Positions 1 to 7,626 are shown, counted from the stretch's first letter. The stretch: DNA of 64,000 bases from Clostridium algifaecis (GCF_017874415.1 NZ_JAGGLM010000006.1:1-64000), one strand, 5' to 3'. Program-made: numbers and translations. The notes: generated by a model from the sequence alone, not told the origin.

Positions 1-277
1 TCTTGGCGAAGTAGGCTGCCGCTTTTTTTAATATTTCATTTTCTTCTTTAAGATCTCTAATTTCTTTTTCTAATCTTCTTAATTTCTCATCTTCAAGCTT
101 AAGATGTCCACTGCCAGGAAAAGGTGTATCAGGTGATTCTCTATACTTCTTTACCCATCCATGCATTGTTGTTGGTCTTACTCCTAATTCTGTTGCTATC
201 TTATTTAATGATTCTCCAGATTTCTCTAATCTTTTTATTGCTTCAATTTTAAATTCTGCGCTATATTGTTTTTTCAT
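1..277 (-). CDS. IS3-family transposase OrfA (partial)
   Basis: This encodes the helix-turn-helix DNA-binding half of an IS3-family transposase. The protein begins MKKQYSAEFKIEAIKRL at 277 and 92 codons are visible before the window edge. Residues about 5-45 form the HTH_Tnp_1 domain with the motif ATELGVRPTTMHGWVKKYRE. Residues about 60-90 are a charged leucine-zipper-like coiled coil (EKEIRDLKEENEILKKAAAYF), which is typical for OrfA multimerisation. The DDE catalytic OrfB would follow to the left, outside the window. The start is the only ATG near the conserved N terminus. The family call is firm, the subgroup is not. Confidence 0.9.
   Translation of the reverse strand, partial: MKKQYSAEFKIEAIKRLEKSGESLNKIATELGVRPTTMHGWVKKYRESPDTPFPGSGHLKLEDEKLRRLEKEIRDLKEENEILKKAAAYFAK
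22..29 (-). other. Probable -1 programmed frameshift site (A7G)
   Basis: On the minus strand, seven A residues followed by G lie near the 3' part of orfA, just before the AAAYFAK coding stretch. IS3-family elements commonly use an A6G-type slippery run here to make the OrfAB fusion transposase. The run and its position are seen; its use is inferred. The downstream stimulatory structure would lie outside the window. Confidence 0.5.
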
Positions 278-346
278 AACCCTACCATTCCTTTCACTTT
301 TAATATAACACGAGTTCCTCGTGTCTATCAAAGTGGGTAAGGGTCA

Positions 347-837
347 AAAAAGATTGGATAGTTTATTGTAAAGCCCCATTTAAGAGTAGTGAACATGTAT
401 TTGAATATTTAGGAAGATATACACATAGGGTTGCAATTTCAAATAACAGAATTCTTGCTCTTAAAAATGGCCTTGTGAGTTTTAAGTGGAGAGATTACAG
501 GGATAATAATAAAGAAAAAGTTATGACAATTGCAGCTGAAGAATTCATACGTAGATTTTTAATGCATATACTGCCGTCTAAATTCATCAAAATAAGGCAT
601 TATGGAATTTTAAGTAATCGCAGCCGCAGAACAAAGCTTAAAAAGTGCAGGATAATTCTTAAGGTTTCGATAGGGAAAAGTGAATCTAAAACTAAAGTAA
701 CAGCATCAGAGTTCCTTTTAAAAGTTACAGGAGTAGATATAAATAAATGTCCATGTTGTAGTGGAAAAATGATAACAAAAATGAAAATAGAACCCAAAAT
801 TTCAGGACCACCAGATAAAAATACTAAAACAGCATAA
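347..837 (+). pseudogene. IS91-family transposase, 3' fragment
   Basis: This is the C-terminal part of an IS91-type (HUH, Y2) rolling-circle transposase. The frame is open from the IS3 border and reads KDWIVYCKAPF, then YLGRYTHRVAISN and EEFIRRFLMHILP, then IRHYGILSNR. These blocks are characteristic of the Y2_Tnp family. A C-terminal CPCCSGKM zinc-knuckle-like motif is also visible. A GTG at 475 only looks like a start: the homology begins well upstream of it, so the gene is 5'-truncated. The N-terminal zinc finger and the catalytic region are missing, cut by the IS3 insertion. The fragment is not expected to be active. Confidence 0.85.
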
Positions 838-1148
838 AGTATGGACATTGTGATTAGTTTATTAACTATGGGGAGGGGGAAAGTCTGTATGTGATTAAGT
901 AAAAGTCAAATAAATGTGGGCGTATCTTACAGTTTTACTCTAAATTCTGTGCTAAAACATAGGTAAATGTTAAACTTAAGAATATATAGGGTATATTGAA
1001 ACCCCATAATAATTGCCTCGCGGCTTCGTCCTATAATTCGTTTCGGAAATTGAGCGACTTTAGAAATTAACATCATTTAAGTATGCATCTTATGGTGTTG
1101 GTTTTTATCGGCTCAAAATCCGAATACGAATCTATTCATATTACGTTC
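838..1148 (+). mobile_element. Probable 3' end region of the IS91-family element
   Basis: This 345-base non-coding gap follows the transposase fragment. It contains a locally GC-rich stretch (about 1016-1070, CCTCGCGGCTTCGTCC) that stands out from the AT-rich background. IS91 elements carry a structured replication origin at this end and insert next to GTTC or CTTG. A GTTC occurs at 1145-1148, just before the next gene's ribosome binding site, and is a candidate right border. The border is inferred; only the position, composition and tetranucleotide are seen. Confidence 0.35.
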
Positions 1149-1183
1149 TAAAAATTATTTACTTTTTAAAGGAGTGAAAGATA

Positions 1184-1492
1184 ATGCCTGTTGTAGTTTT
1201 GATAACCATATTATTCATTATTTTAGGAGTAGTTTTTTCTCTAGGCAAAGGATCTTTTTTAATAGCAGGATACAACACATCAAGTAAAGAAGAAAAAGCC
1301 AAATATGATGAAAAAGCACTGTGCAAATTTATGGGCAAATCAATGTTTGTATTTGCTTTTAGTATTTTTTTATTCGGTTTAAGTGATTTAATTAAACAAC
1401 CTATTATATTTGTTATTGGATTAATCTTATTGCTTGCTACAGTCATATTTATTCTTATTTATGTAAACACCAAAAATAGATTTATGAAATAA
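1184..1492 (+). CDS. DUF3784 family small membrane protein
   Basis: This is a 102-residue integral membrane protein of unknown function. It has an N-terminal hydrophobic segment (residues about 2-19), the family signature GKGSFLIAGYNTSSKEEKAKYDEKALC (about 22-47, split here only by length), and two further membrane segments (about 52-68 and 73-93). Length and motif match the DUF3784 family, whose members occur widely in Firmicutes without an assigned role. AAAGGAGTGAAAGATA precedes the ATG with good spacing. It lies directly downstream of the IS91 remnant and is closed by a strong hairpin at 1551, so it looks monocistronic. Confidence 0.8.
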   Translation: MPVVVLITILFIILGVVFSLGKGSFLIAGYNTSSKEEKAKYDEKALCKFMGKSMFVFAFSIFLFGLSDLIKQPIIFVIGLILLLATVIFILIYVNTKNRFMK

Positions 1493-1550
1493 CACTGTAC
1501 AAAATAAGCATAATATTCATTCGTTTTCTTCTTATTTTGTCTGTCATCAG

Positions 1551-1587
1551 CAGGCAGTCCAAATTCAGCTTAAATTTGGACTACCTG
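1551..1587. terminator. Hairpin terminator between convergent genes
   Basis: A 15-bp stem with one mismatch joins CAGGCAGTCCAAATT to AATTTGGACTACCTG around a 7-base loop, followed by TCTTT. It lies 3' of the DUF3784 gene and on the 3' side of the convergent RloB-like gene. It probably serves the plus-strand gene. The short T-run makes it moderate in strength. Confidence 0.6.
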
Positions 1588-1739
1588 TCTTTAGCATATA
1601 TCAGTAATTTAGTCAAAGTATAAATTTAAAATCACTTAATCCTATCCATTATTATCCCACCCCAAAAGCTTTTTCTCAAGCTCTTTAAAATCATACTTTC
1701 TTTGGTTTCTAAAATCACTAATCTTTAGGTTTTATAGTT

Positions 1740-2336
1740 TTATTCCTTATTAATATCTTCAATATATTTGACAAGTTCGCCTATTCTTGTATTTGGGTTA
1801 CTTTCAACTATATTTTTTATATTTAATTCAGGTGGAACTTTAGAATAATCAATTAAAGTTTTTCCTAAATCTTTATGGTGCTTGTTTAACCTAAAAGAAT
1901 TTTCAATTGCTTGATTTGTATGATCTACAATAATATTGTACACACTCTTATTCTTTTCGTAATCTTTAAGTGGGGTTTCTTTCTGAAGTTTTATTTTCAA
2001 AGCATCATAACTTTTTAAATTGGCGGTAGTATAAGTATAATGAAGCAAATACCAAAGTTCAAAACATGGATTTGATATTCCTAAATGTATAAATGCTTTT
2101 TTCCCTTTTGCATACCTTTTAACTTTTATATAGGCTTTTTCTAATTCTTCTGCTCTTTTGCTTGTTGGATCTGCAGTATTATAATTTACATCTACATTAA
2201 CATACTTTAGATTAAATTCTTTAAAATAATTTACTTCAGTATCTTTACCTTCACATATTATTAAAATTGTAGGTCTAATTTTACGCTTTTTCCTCTTGTC
2301 CCTTGATAATTCTACAATTTTTCTTTTTACCGCCAT
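1740..2336 (-). CDS. RloB-like TOPRIM-fold protein (AbiLii-like), putative defence nuclease lacking DxD
   Basis: This 198-residue protein is of the RloB family, the second component of ATPase/TOPRIM-type anti-phage pairs such as RloAB, AbiL and the related PARIS logic. Seen: a basic N terminus, the first TOPRIM motif CEGKDTE (residues 28-34) and the family block ISNPCFELWYLLHY (87-100). What is normally between them, a strand with an acidic DxD motif followed by a helix, is not visible. The sequence runs from KRYAKGKKAF straight into IHLGISNPC, so about 20-25 residues seem to be missing in frame. Its start overlaps the end of the upstream ATPase gene by 10 bases, indicating translational coupling. 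It may be catalytically dead. Confidence 0.8.
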   Translation of the reverse strand: MAVKRKIVELSRDKRKKRKIRPTILIICEGKDTEVNYFKEFNLKYVNVDVNYNTADPTSKRAEELEKAYIKVKRYAKGKKAFIHLGISNPCFELWYLLHYTYTTANLKSYDALKIKLQKETPLKDYEKNKSVYNIIVDHTNQAIENSFRLNKHHKDLGKTLIDYSKVPPELNIKNIVESNPNTRIGELVKYIEDINKE

Positions 2337-3580
2337 TGTAAGCCACCTTTCAGATATGGAATAGCTCCATACTTACCCTGTAAATATCCTTTTTCAATTG
2401 CAGCATCTTTTCTAACCGGAAAATCATCTAGCGAATATAAGTCTGTACTATTATTTTCTTTCTTTTCAGTAAACCATATTTGATCTCTTCTGAAAATCTC
2501 CTGATCTAAAAGATTGGTATCATGAGTTGAAAAAATAAGTTGAGCATTTTTTTTATTTATTTCTTTATTGTGAAATAACTCTACCAAAAACCTTGTTAGT
2601 TTAGAGTGTAATCTTATATCAAGCTCATCTACCACAAGCGTTGCTCCTGTATCTAATACTTCAATCCACGGACCAAGGAGTCCAAAAAGTTTCTTAGTTC
2701 CATCTGATTCATTATCTAAATCAAATTCTACTAACTCTTCTGAATTATTCATTTTATGAAAGGTGCTTATATTTAAAAATTTATCAGAACTATTAACAAA
2801 CTTAGCTTTTGCATCTTCACTTAAATATTTTAGTATTGGATCATTTTTTACATCCATTGGAATTTCTGTGAATTTGATGTCTTCAATATCATTAACTACA
2901 GTTTTTAATAATGATTTCACCCTCGTATTAATAGATTCATTTGATTTCATTAAATTCATGGTAAGTTCTTGTAAATCAGTATGATCAATTATAACAATCA
3001 AGTTATCGGTAAGCCATTTAAATGGTATTTGAGTTTTTTCATATTCCCATAAGCTTGCAACTGCAATAAAAAGTTTATTTGATGAATTAAATTTATCCTT
3101 TATTGCAGTTTGTTTTTCTATATCATTAGTAAACTTATAATTATTGGTATCTTCTCTTTCGAAAATTATTGTCTGTCTTCCATTTGGATAATAATAAAGA
3201 TACTCATCAATAACTTTTTCATCTGTGGTTGAAAAACCATAAGCATACTTTATTCCTTCTGCTTTAAATATAATATCAAATTTACTTGGCATATTAAGAC
3301 AAGCTCTATCAAGTTTAAATGGCTCAACTTCAATTTTTTTACCTTTCTGCATTTCATGTGACTTTCCTAAAAAGTAAGATACGAAACTTATTGCCTTTAT
3401 CACATTTGTTTTTCCTGATGCATTAGCTCCATATATAGCTGCTGTTTTTAATACATTTACGTTTTTGCTTACATTTTTAATAATATTATTCTCGTGAGAG
3501 ATATCTTTTGAAGTCACCATACTAAGTGTTACTCTATCCTTTATAGATAGAAAGTTCTCAGCACTAAATTCTATTAACAT
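2327..3580 (-). CDS. AAA_15/AAA_21-type ATPase, RloA/AbiLi-like
   Basis: This is a 417-residue SMC/ABC-like ATPase, the sensor half of the two-gene pair with the RloB-like protein. Motifs: N-terminal FSAENFLSIKD (residues 5-15), Walker A GANASGKT (51-58), Walker B-like TLVVDELDIRLH (about 312-323) and a switch histidine in LIFSTHDTNLLD (about 348-359). This organisation matches the OLD-like/AAA_15 ATPases of defence loci. The protein is full length. GGAGGATAAATT precedes the ATG. In related systems the ATPase restrains or activates the partner effector on phage infection; that role is inferred here from pairing and overlap. Confidence 0.85.
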   Translation of the reverse strand: MLIEFSAENFLSIKDRVTLSMVTSKDISHENNIIKNVSKNVNVLKTAAIYGANASGKTNVIKAISFVSYFLGKSHEMQKGKKIEVEPFKLDRACLNMPSKFDIIFKAEGIKYAYGFSTTDEKVIDEYLYYYPNGRQTIIFEREDTNNYKFTNDIEKQTAIKDKFNSSNKLFIAVASLWEYEKTQIPFKWLTDNLIVIIDHTDLQELTMNLMKSNESINTRVKSLLKTVVNDIEDIKFTEIPMDVKNDPILKYLSEDAKAKFVNSSDKFLNISTFHKMNNSEELVEFDLDNESDGTKKLFGLLGPWIEVLDTGATLVVDELDIRLHSKLTRFLVELFHNKEINKKNAQLIFSTHDTNLLDQEIFRRDQIWFTEKKENNSTDLYSLDDFPVRKDAAIEKGYLQGKYGAIPYLKGGLQWR

Positions 3581-3776
3581 AATTTATCCTCCAACATCTT
3601 TTTTCTTGCTGCATATATTCTATATATACTAGTATGTATATTTATATTATATCCATAAACATGTGAAAAATCCACAAATTATAAATATAAAACATTATAT
3701 ATTTATAGTTTGTTTTTTAATTATATAGGCAATCATTTCTAATCTTAACAATTAATATACCACAAAATACTATTAT

Positions 3777-3806
3777 TTGATTAATTTAACTAAATTATGC
3801 TAATAT
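3777..3806 (+). promoter_or_regulatory. Candidate promoter for the 3838 reading frame
   Basis: TTGATT at 3777-3782 and TAATAT at 3801-3806 are separated by 18 bases, about 30 bases upstream of an AAGAAGG ribosome binding site. The elements are seen, activity is inferred. It is the only plus-strand signal in the 257-base gap between the ATPase gene and the next frame. Confidence 0.4.
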
Positions 3807-3837
3807 ATTACTAATGGCATTTTAAGAAGGTGAAGGT

Positions 3838-4152
3838 TTGAAAATTATTGTAAAATTAAAAGATTTACTTCATAAAACAAAAGTAAAATCTAAAAAGTTA
3901 ACTTATGATTTCATTGAACAAAGTGTTCAATGGCTAAACAGGTTTAACTTAAAATATATGCAGGATATTATATCAAATGATAATAAATATAATTATGAGG
4001 ATTTAATGCCTAAAATTGATGAGGAAAAAAATAAACACTACTGCGAAACGCTTAAATCCTTATCACTTAGTACCATTATAGTTTCCTTTTCTATTAACTT
4101 GTCTAACAGCTTTTTTGACTCTTGCGGCCATCTAACTTCTTTGTGTATGTGA
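3838..4152 (+). pseudogene. Unrecognised truncated reading frame, 3' end antisense to the PIN-like gene
   Basis: This 104-codon frame starts with TTG behind AAGAAGGTGAAGG and has a candidate promoter. The first 65-70 residues are lysine-rich and soluble (MKIIVKLKDLLHKTKVKSKK, then DFIEQSVQWLNRFNLKYM) and look like real coding sequence. From about 4040 the frame runs antisense through the convergent PIN-like gene and becomes a hydrophobic, non-protein-like tail. The simplest reading is a 5' gene fragment joined to the truncated 3' end of the opposite gene by a deletion. I do not recognise a family. Confidence 0.4.
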
Positions 4153-4280
4153 GCATGAATATAGTACACACCTTCTAATTTTAAAAGTTTTTCAAGTAGA
4201 GATTCTTCTTCTCTTTTTAAAGTTATAGAAGTTTTTATTATAGAATCTGTATCAAGAACAGTTGTGCCAAGCTTAATCAC
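4038..4280 (-). pseudogene. Truncated PIN-like domain protein
   Basis: This 80-residue product has an N-terminal strand followed by an Asp pair, TTVLDTDSIIK, and a helix with HIHKEVRWP, then KETIMVLSDKDL, where it stops. The opening resembles the first acidic motif of PIN-type nucleases, and a second acidic residue cluster is normally expected further on. The protein is shorter than a PIN domain (about 120-140 residues), so the 3' half seems lost at a junction near 4040. Its ATG overlaps the stop of the metalloprotease gene by 4 bases, so it was the third gene of that operon. The PIN assignment is tentative. Confidence 0.45.
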
Positions 4281-5095
4281 TTTTTTTCACCAAGCTCTCT
4301 ATAAACTTCATCAATGTTTCTGGTAATATATTCAATGTCATCTTTAGCTTTCATAATAGGTACTAATTCTTCCGAATTATTGTCAATTATCAATGCCTTT
4401 AAATTGTCATATCTAATGTCATTAGTTCGCTTTTGCCATCTTACAGCTGTTTCGTACTTATTTATTTCATATAAAATTCCTTTATTTTCATCTCTATCTG
4501 GAATTTGCAGCAATTCATCTGCTTTCTTAACATTTATAAATTCTATTTCAAATAAACGTAAAACAATAGTTTTATAAGGTACTGCAAAAACATCCATAAG
4601 TTTTATAAGATCTAAAGTATGAATTTTATTTTTATCAATTTTTAAAAGCTCTATTTGTTTTTTTAAAGAATTGGTTGGAACTAATAATAATGCTGCAAAA
4701 AGATTTGCCTTTTCTTCCATATCATTTTCTAGATCTGTGCTCTTTACTAAATGGCTGTAGCATTTATCTAGCTGTTCCCTATTATATTTTAAATGATATA
4801 ATTCATGGGCTGCCGTAAATATTTGTTCTTCTAGTGGAAGGTAGGTATTTATATACATGAAAATTTGTCCTTTATAATTGCATACAAAACCACATATTTC
4901 ATTATCTTTAATTGGATACATTAATAATTTTAAGTCAGGACAGTAATTCATAATAATACTAAATATATCATCTTGAATGATCATTCTTTCTCCGGTTCCA
5001 AAATATTTAGTTAAAAATGAAATAGAGCCTTCTTCTAATTTTTCATAAGTATCCTTATTTCTATTAAATATACTTTTACTAATTAAATCATGCAT
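4277..5095 (-). CDS. ImmA/IrrE-type (M78, DUF955) metallopeptidase
   Basis: This is a 272-residue putative zinc protease of the ImmA/IrrE family, which cleaves or inactivates XRE-type repressors encoded next to it. The HExxH zinc motif is visible in TAAHELYHLKYN (residues about 93-104). A downstream EEKANLFAALLLVP (about 126-139) supplies the probable third ligand. The C-terminal 130 residues are helical and unassigned. It starts at an ATG that overlaps the stop of the XRE gene (TAATG), and its own stop overlaps the next ATG, so three genes are translationally coupled. Known relatives act in mobile-element induction or toxin-antitoxin pairs; which applies here is inferred. Confidence 0.85.
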   Translation of the reverse strand: MHDLISKSIFNRNKDTYEKLEEGSISFLTKYFGTGERMIIQDDIFSIIMNYCPDLKLLMYPIKDNEICGFVCNYKGQIFMYINTYLPLEEQIFTAAHELYHLKYNREQLDKCYSHLVKSTDLENDMEEKANLFAALLLVPTNSLKKQIELLKIDKNKIHTLDLIKLMDVFAVPYKTIVLRLFEIEFINVKKADELLQIPDRDENKGILYEINKYETAVRWQKRTNDIRYDNLKALIIDNNSEELVPIMKAKDDIEYITRNIDEVYRELGEKK

Positions 5096-5472
5096 TAATC
5101 ATCCCACACTTCCTGAAGTATTCCTTTTTTCTCCTGGATTTCACTGTGAAAAAGAATCATATCCATAATCTTCTGTGCATGCATTAATCCACGCTTAGCT
5201 TCTTTGCTGTTAACTTCTCCCATAAAAAGCTTTATAGGCTCCTGCTCTTCTTCTTTTAAATCATCTTCATTTGTAAGTCTTTCCATATCTACACATAAAA
5301 TATCACATATTTTCTTTATTTCATCTATTGAAATGTTTCTCCTGCCATGAATTATTTTATTTAAAGTTTGTTTTGTAATGTCTAATTTTTCTGCCAGCTG
5401 AGTTTGTTTTATGTCTTTTTCATTTAATATATTTAAAATATTTCGCCCTATTATCTCGTTTGTACTTAACAT
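5095..5472 (-). CDS. XRE-family HTH transcriptional regulator
   Basis: This 125-residue DNA-binding protein has a lambda-Cro-type HTH at residues about 12-62 (IKQTQLAEKLDITKQTLNKI, then HGRRNISIDEIKKICDILCV). A C-terminal acidic segment and a helix may be the site attacked by the adjacent metallopeptidase. The start at 5472 is chosen because GGAGGGTTGTTT precedes it; an upstream TTG would be too close to that site. It is the first gene of the operon. A palindrome behind the promoter is a probable autoregulatory operator. Confidence 0.85.
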   Translation of the reverse strand: MLSTNEIIGRNILNILNEKDIKQTQLAEKLDITKQTLNKIIHGRRNISIDEIKKICDILCVDMERLTNEDDLKEEEQEPIKLFMGEVNSKEAKRGLMHAQKIMDMILFHSEIQEKKGILQEVWDD

Positions 5473-5495
5473 AAACAACCCTCCTTCTTACTTAT

Positions 5496-5525
5496 ATTAT
5501 ACTCATCTTTATTAATTATAGTCAA
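5496..5525 (-). promoter_or_regulatory. Promoter of the XRE-metallopeptidase operon
   Basis: On the minus strand, TTGACT (5525-5520) and TATAAT (5501-5496) are 18 bases apart. They lie just upstream of the AAGGAGGG ribosome binding site of the XRE gene. This is a good sigma-A-type match. Confidence 0.65.
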
Positions 5526-5530
5526 CAAAC

Positions 5531-5569
5531 TAGATACTTTTTATAATATATTTATAAAATTAGTATCTA
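5531..5569. promoter_or_regulatory. Palindromic candidate operator upstream of the XRE gene
   Basis: TAGATACT (5531-5538) and AGTATCTA (5562-5569) are perfect inverted arms around an AT-rich, itself nearly symmetrical spacer. The site lies immediately upstream of the -35 element. It is the natural candidate binding site for the XRE regulator. The symmetry is seen, the function is inferred. Confidence 0.5.
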
Positions 5570-5841
5570 TTGTATTACTAATATCTTCACTATTATTAAC
5601 TTATTTCTATTAGTAATTCTTATTATTTATGTCCTCCAACATGTAAAAACATAGAAATACTTGCTGGTAAATAAAAGAAATGTATTTTTTCTAATGCATT
5701 GATATAACTTGCTTCTAAGGTATATATTAAAACATACCAGTACAGATTAAAATACCTTTTGTACAACTCAAAATTGCTCAATAACTATTAATACGCATTC
5801 TTCATATTAGTGTAATAATTAAAATTAAATAATTTTCTGCA
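5570..5841. other. AT-rich intergenic region
   Basis: This is the remainder of a gap of about 360 bases between the XRE gene and the Fic gene. It is very AT-rich with many stops in all frames. I see no convincing gene, RNA or strong hairpin here. Confidence 0.6.
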
Positions 5842-6576
5842 TCATTTTAAAATATACAAATACGTATCTAGGCTTCTATTTACTGCTGCAGCAACAATAT
5901 CTATAAAGTCTTCCAAATTATTTTCAACACTTGCTTTTTCAAGGGCACTCATATATTCATTTCTGTCTTCCATTCTTATAACAGTGATTGGATATCCACA
6001 TCTCATAAGAATTAAATTCATGAGTAATCTTCCGCACCTGCCATTTCCATCTATGAAAGGATGTATAAAAGTAAATTTATGATGAAATTCTGCTACAAGC
6101 TTTATAGGATGCAATTTATTTTTATTTTCATCATACCACTTAATTAAGCCTTCCATTTCTTGTTGAACTAAGAAATGCTCTGGTGGTCTATGTTTGCTGC
6201 CACTTATGAGTACATTCACATTTCTGTATCTTCCTGCATTTTCATTGTTTATAGTTTTAAGAATAATGTAATGTAAGTTTTTTATGACGCTTTCAGTAAT
6301 ATCTATATTTTTATCAACTATATCTTCAATGTAATCCATAGCTTCTTTGTGATTAATTACTTCAAGATGCTCTCTAAGAGTTTTTCCTTTTCCAATAGTA
6401 ATTCCATCTTCCAAAATAACTTTAGTTTCTGTAATTGTAAGGGTGTTTCCTTCAATAGCATTTGAGTTATATGTAAGTTCCACATCAAAATACTCTTTCA
6501 AATTTTTAATAGCAGTTTTATCAAATGGTCTTTTACTATCAAGTATTTTTTTCTTTTCATCTATCTCTTTAATCAT
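5842..6576 (-). CDS. Fic-domain protein (probable AMPylase), class II
   Basis: This 244-residue Fic-family enzyme probably transfers AMP or a related nucleotide moiety from NTPs to a protein hydroxyl. The catalytic loop HPFIDGNGRCGRLL (about residues 170-183) carries the His, the acidic residue and the Arg expected for activity. An N-terminal inhibitory helix motif of the [S/T]xxxE[G/N] type is visible as SNAIEGN (about 38-44), placing it in class II (auto-inhibited in the same chain). The start at 6576 follows GAGGGGGATATTT; a longer frame begins 7 codons earlier without such a site. No separate antitoxin gene is seen nearby. Substrate unknown. Confidence 0.85.
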   Translation of the reverse strand: MIKEIDEKKKILDSKRPFDKTAIKNLKEYFDVELTYNSNAIEGNTLTITETKVILEDGITIGKGKTLREHLEVINHKEAMDYIEDIVDKNIDITESVIKNLHYIILKTINNENAGRYRNVNVLISGSKHRPPEHFLVQQEMEGLIKWYDENKNKLHPIKLVAEFHHKFTFIHPFIDGNGRCGRLLMNLILMRCGYPITVIRMEDRNEYMSALEKASVENNLEDFIDIVAAAVNRSLDTYLYILK

Positions 6577-6742
6577 AAATATCCCCCTCACAAACAAAAT
6601 TGTTATTTATAAAATACTCTTAAGCGTATTATACCATACAAAATTTATATTCATGGTAAAATATGAATATCTCATAATTAGTATTATTTATAATATTAAA
6701 TGAAGTCACATTTTGCACTGAAAAAAGTGTCATCTCTGCACT

Positions 6743-6756
6743 TGTAAACGCTTTTT
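6743..6756 (+). promoter_or_regulatory. cre site (CcpA operator) before the PTS operon
   Basis: TGTAAACGCTTTTT matches the catabolite-responsive element consensus at 13 of 14 positions (the expected C at position 13 is T). It lies about 110 bases upstream of the first PTS gene, in a place suited to glucose repression. It could also influence the divergent Fic gene. Match seen; regulation inferred. Confidence 0.6.
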
Positions 6757-6865
6757 TCTGAATTTATAATAAAACATGTAAATTAAGTTGTCCCTAAATA
6801 AATAAAAAAAAATAAACTATTGACGAATATGTCATTACATTAAATACAAGTGAGGTGAAGATAAT

Positions 6866-7324
6866 ATGCTAAGTGATTTATTAAATAAGGATACTATTCA
6901 AATTGATAATAACGCCCATATGAACTGGGAAGATGCTATTCGAAAAGCAGCTATTCCACTGTTAAAAAATAAGAGTATTGAAGACAAGTATGTGGAGGCG
7001 ATGATTAATTCCGTAAAAGAAAATGGTCCTTATATCAATATAGGACAAGATGTTGCATTTGCACATTCTCGGCCAGAAAATGGAGTTAATAAAATTGCAG
7101 TTTCTCTTTTAAAAACATATCCAGCTGTCAATCTAGTAAACGAAAATCATAAAATCAAGCTATGGTTTGTGTTGTCAGCTGTAGATAACAATAGTCATTT
7201 AAAAGTAATTCAGCAGTTAGCAGAACTATTGGGAAATGAAGAAAAAGTCAACAGTATGCTGTCTGCAGAAAGTGTTGACGAACTAGTAAATATTATTGAT
7301 TCAAATAATAAGGAGGAGAGATAA
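6866..7324 (+). CDS. PTS sugar transporter subunit IIA (fructose/mannitol/ascorbate type)
   Basis: This 152-residue cytoplasmic phosphocarrier accepts phosphate from HPr and passes it to IIB. It is a PTS_EIIA_2 domain over its whole length. The active-site histidine is His67 in VAFAHSRPENGV. It is the first gene of a IIA-IIB-IIC-regulator operon; IIB starts 2 bases after its stop. GTGAGGTGAAGATA precedes the ATG. The same domain occurs again at the C terminus of the operon's regulator, as usual for this type of control. Confidence 0.9.
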   Translation: MLSDLLNKDTIQIDNNAHMNWEDAIRKAAIPLLKNKSIEDKYVEAMINSVKENGPYINIGQDVAFAHSRPENGVNKIAVSLLKTYPAVNLVNENHKIKLWFVLSAVDNNSHLKVIQQLAELLGNEEKVNSMLSAESVDELVNIIDSNNKEER

Positions 7325-7326
7325 AT

Positions 7327-7626
7327 ATGAAAATTATTGCAGTATGCCAAAGTGGATTGGGAAGTAGTTTTATGGTTCAAATGAATATTCAGCAAGTTAT
7401 GAAAGATGAGGGAGTTAATGCAGATACTATTCAACTAGAACACAGTGATGTAGGAAGCGTTACAGCTGGATCAGCAGATTACTTCTTCGTTGAATCAACT
7501 CTTGCTGGAGCACTCAGCAGTATTCCTAAAGACAAAATTGTGCCATTAAAAAGCTTAATTGATAAAGAGGAAATAAAAAAACACGTAAATACAATTTTGG
7601 ATAAAGAAAATATAATCCATTCTTAA
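7327..7626 (+). CDS. PTS sugar transporter subunit IIB (ascorbate/lactose type)
   Basis: This 99-residue IIB phosphotransferase has the active-site cysteine Cys7 in a P-loop, VCQSGLGSSFMVQM (residues 6-19). This is typical of UlaB/PTS_IIB lactose-type folds. It receives phosphate from IIA and donates it to the sugar entering through IIC. It follows IIA by 2 bases behind AAGGAGGAGAG, and IIC begins 29 bases downstream. The sugar cannot be read from the IIB sequence. Confidence 0.9.
   Translation: MKIIAVCQSGLGSSFMVQMNIQQVMKDEGVNADTIQLEHSDVGSVTAGSADYFFVESTLAGALSSIPKDKIVPLKSLIDKEEIKKHVNTILDKENIIHS

Larger units (their letters stand above)
1..346 (-). mobile_element. IS3-family insertion sequence, partial (left end at 346)
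   Basis: This is the left end of an IS3-family element that continues off the window edge. Read on the minus strand, the probable terminus begins TGACCCTTACCCAC at 346, and the orfA start lies 69 bases further in. The neighbouring IS91-type transposase frame is open exactly up to this border and is cut off there, which supports 346/347 as the junction. IS3 elements usually begin with TG. A small palindrome (ACACGAG/CTCGTGT, about 308-323) lies in the leader before orfA. The right end and any target duplication are outside the window. Confidence 0.75.

Noticed and set aside
600-848. Minus-strand frame opposite the IS91 fragment
   Set aside because: It is the shadow of a transposase frame that has clear family motifs on the plus strand.
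1159-1446. Minus-strand frame opposite the DUF3784 gene
   Set aside because: The plus strand has the family signature and a ribosome binding site.
6820-6846. TTGACG plus TAAATA as a promoter for the PTS operon
   Set aside because: Spacing is only 15 bases and the start point would fall at the ribosome binding site.
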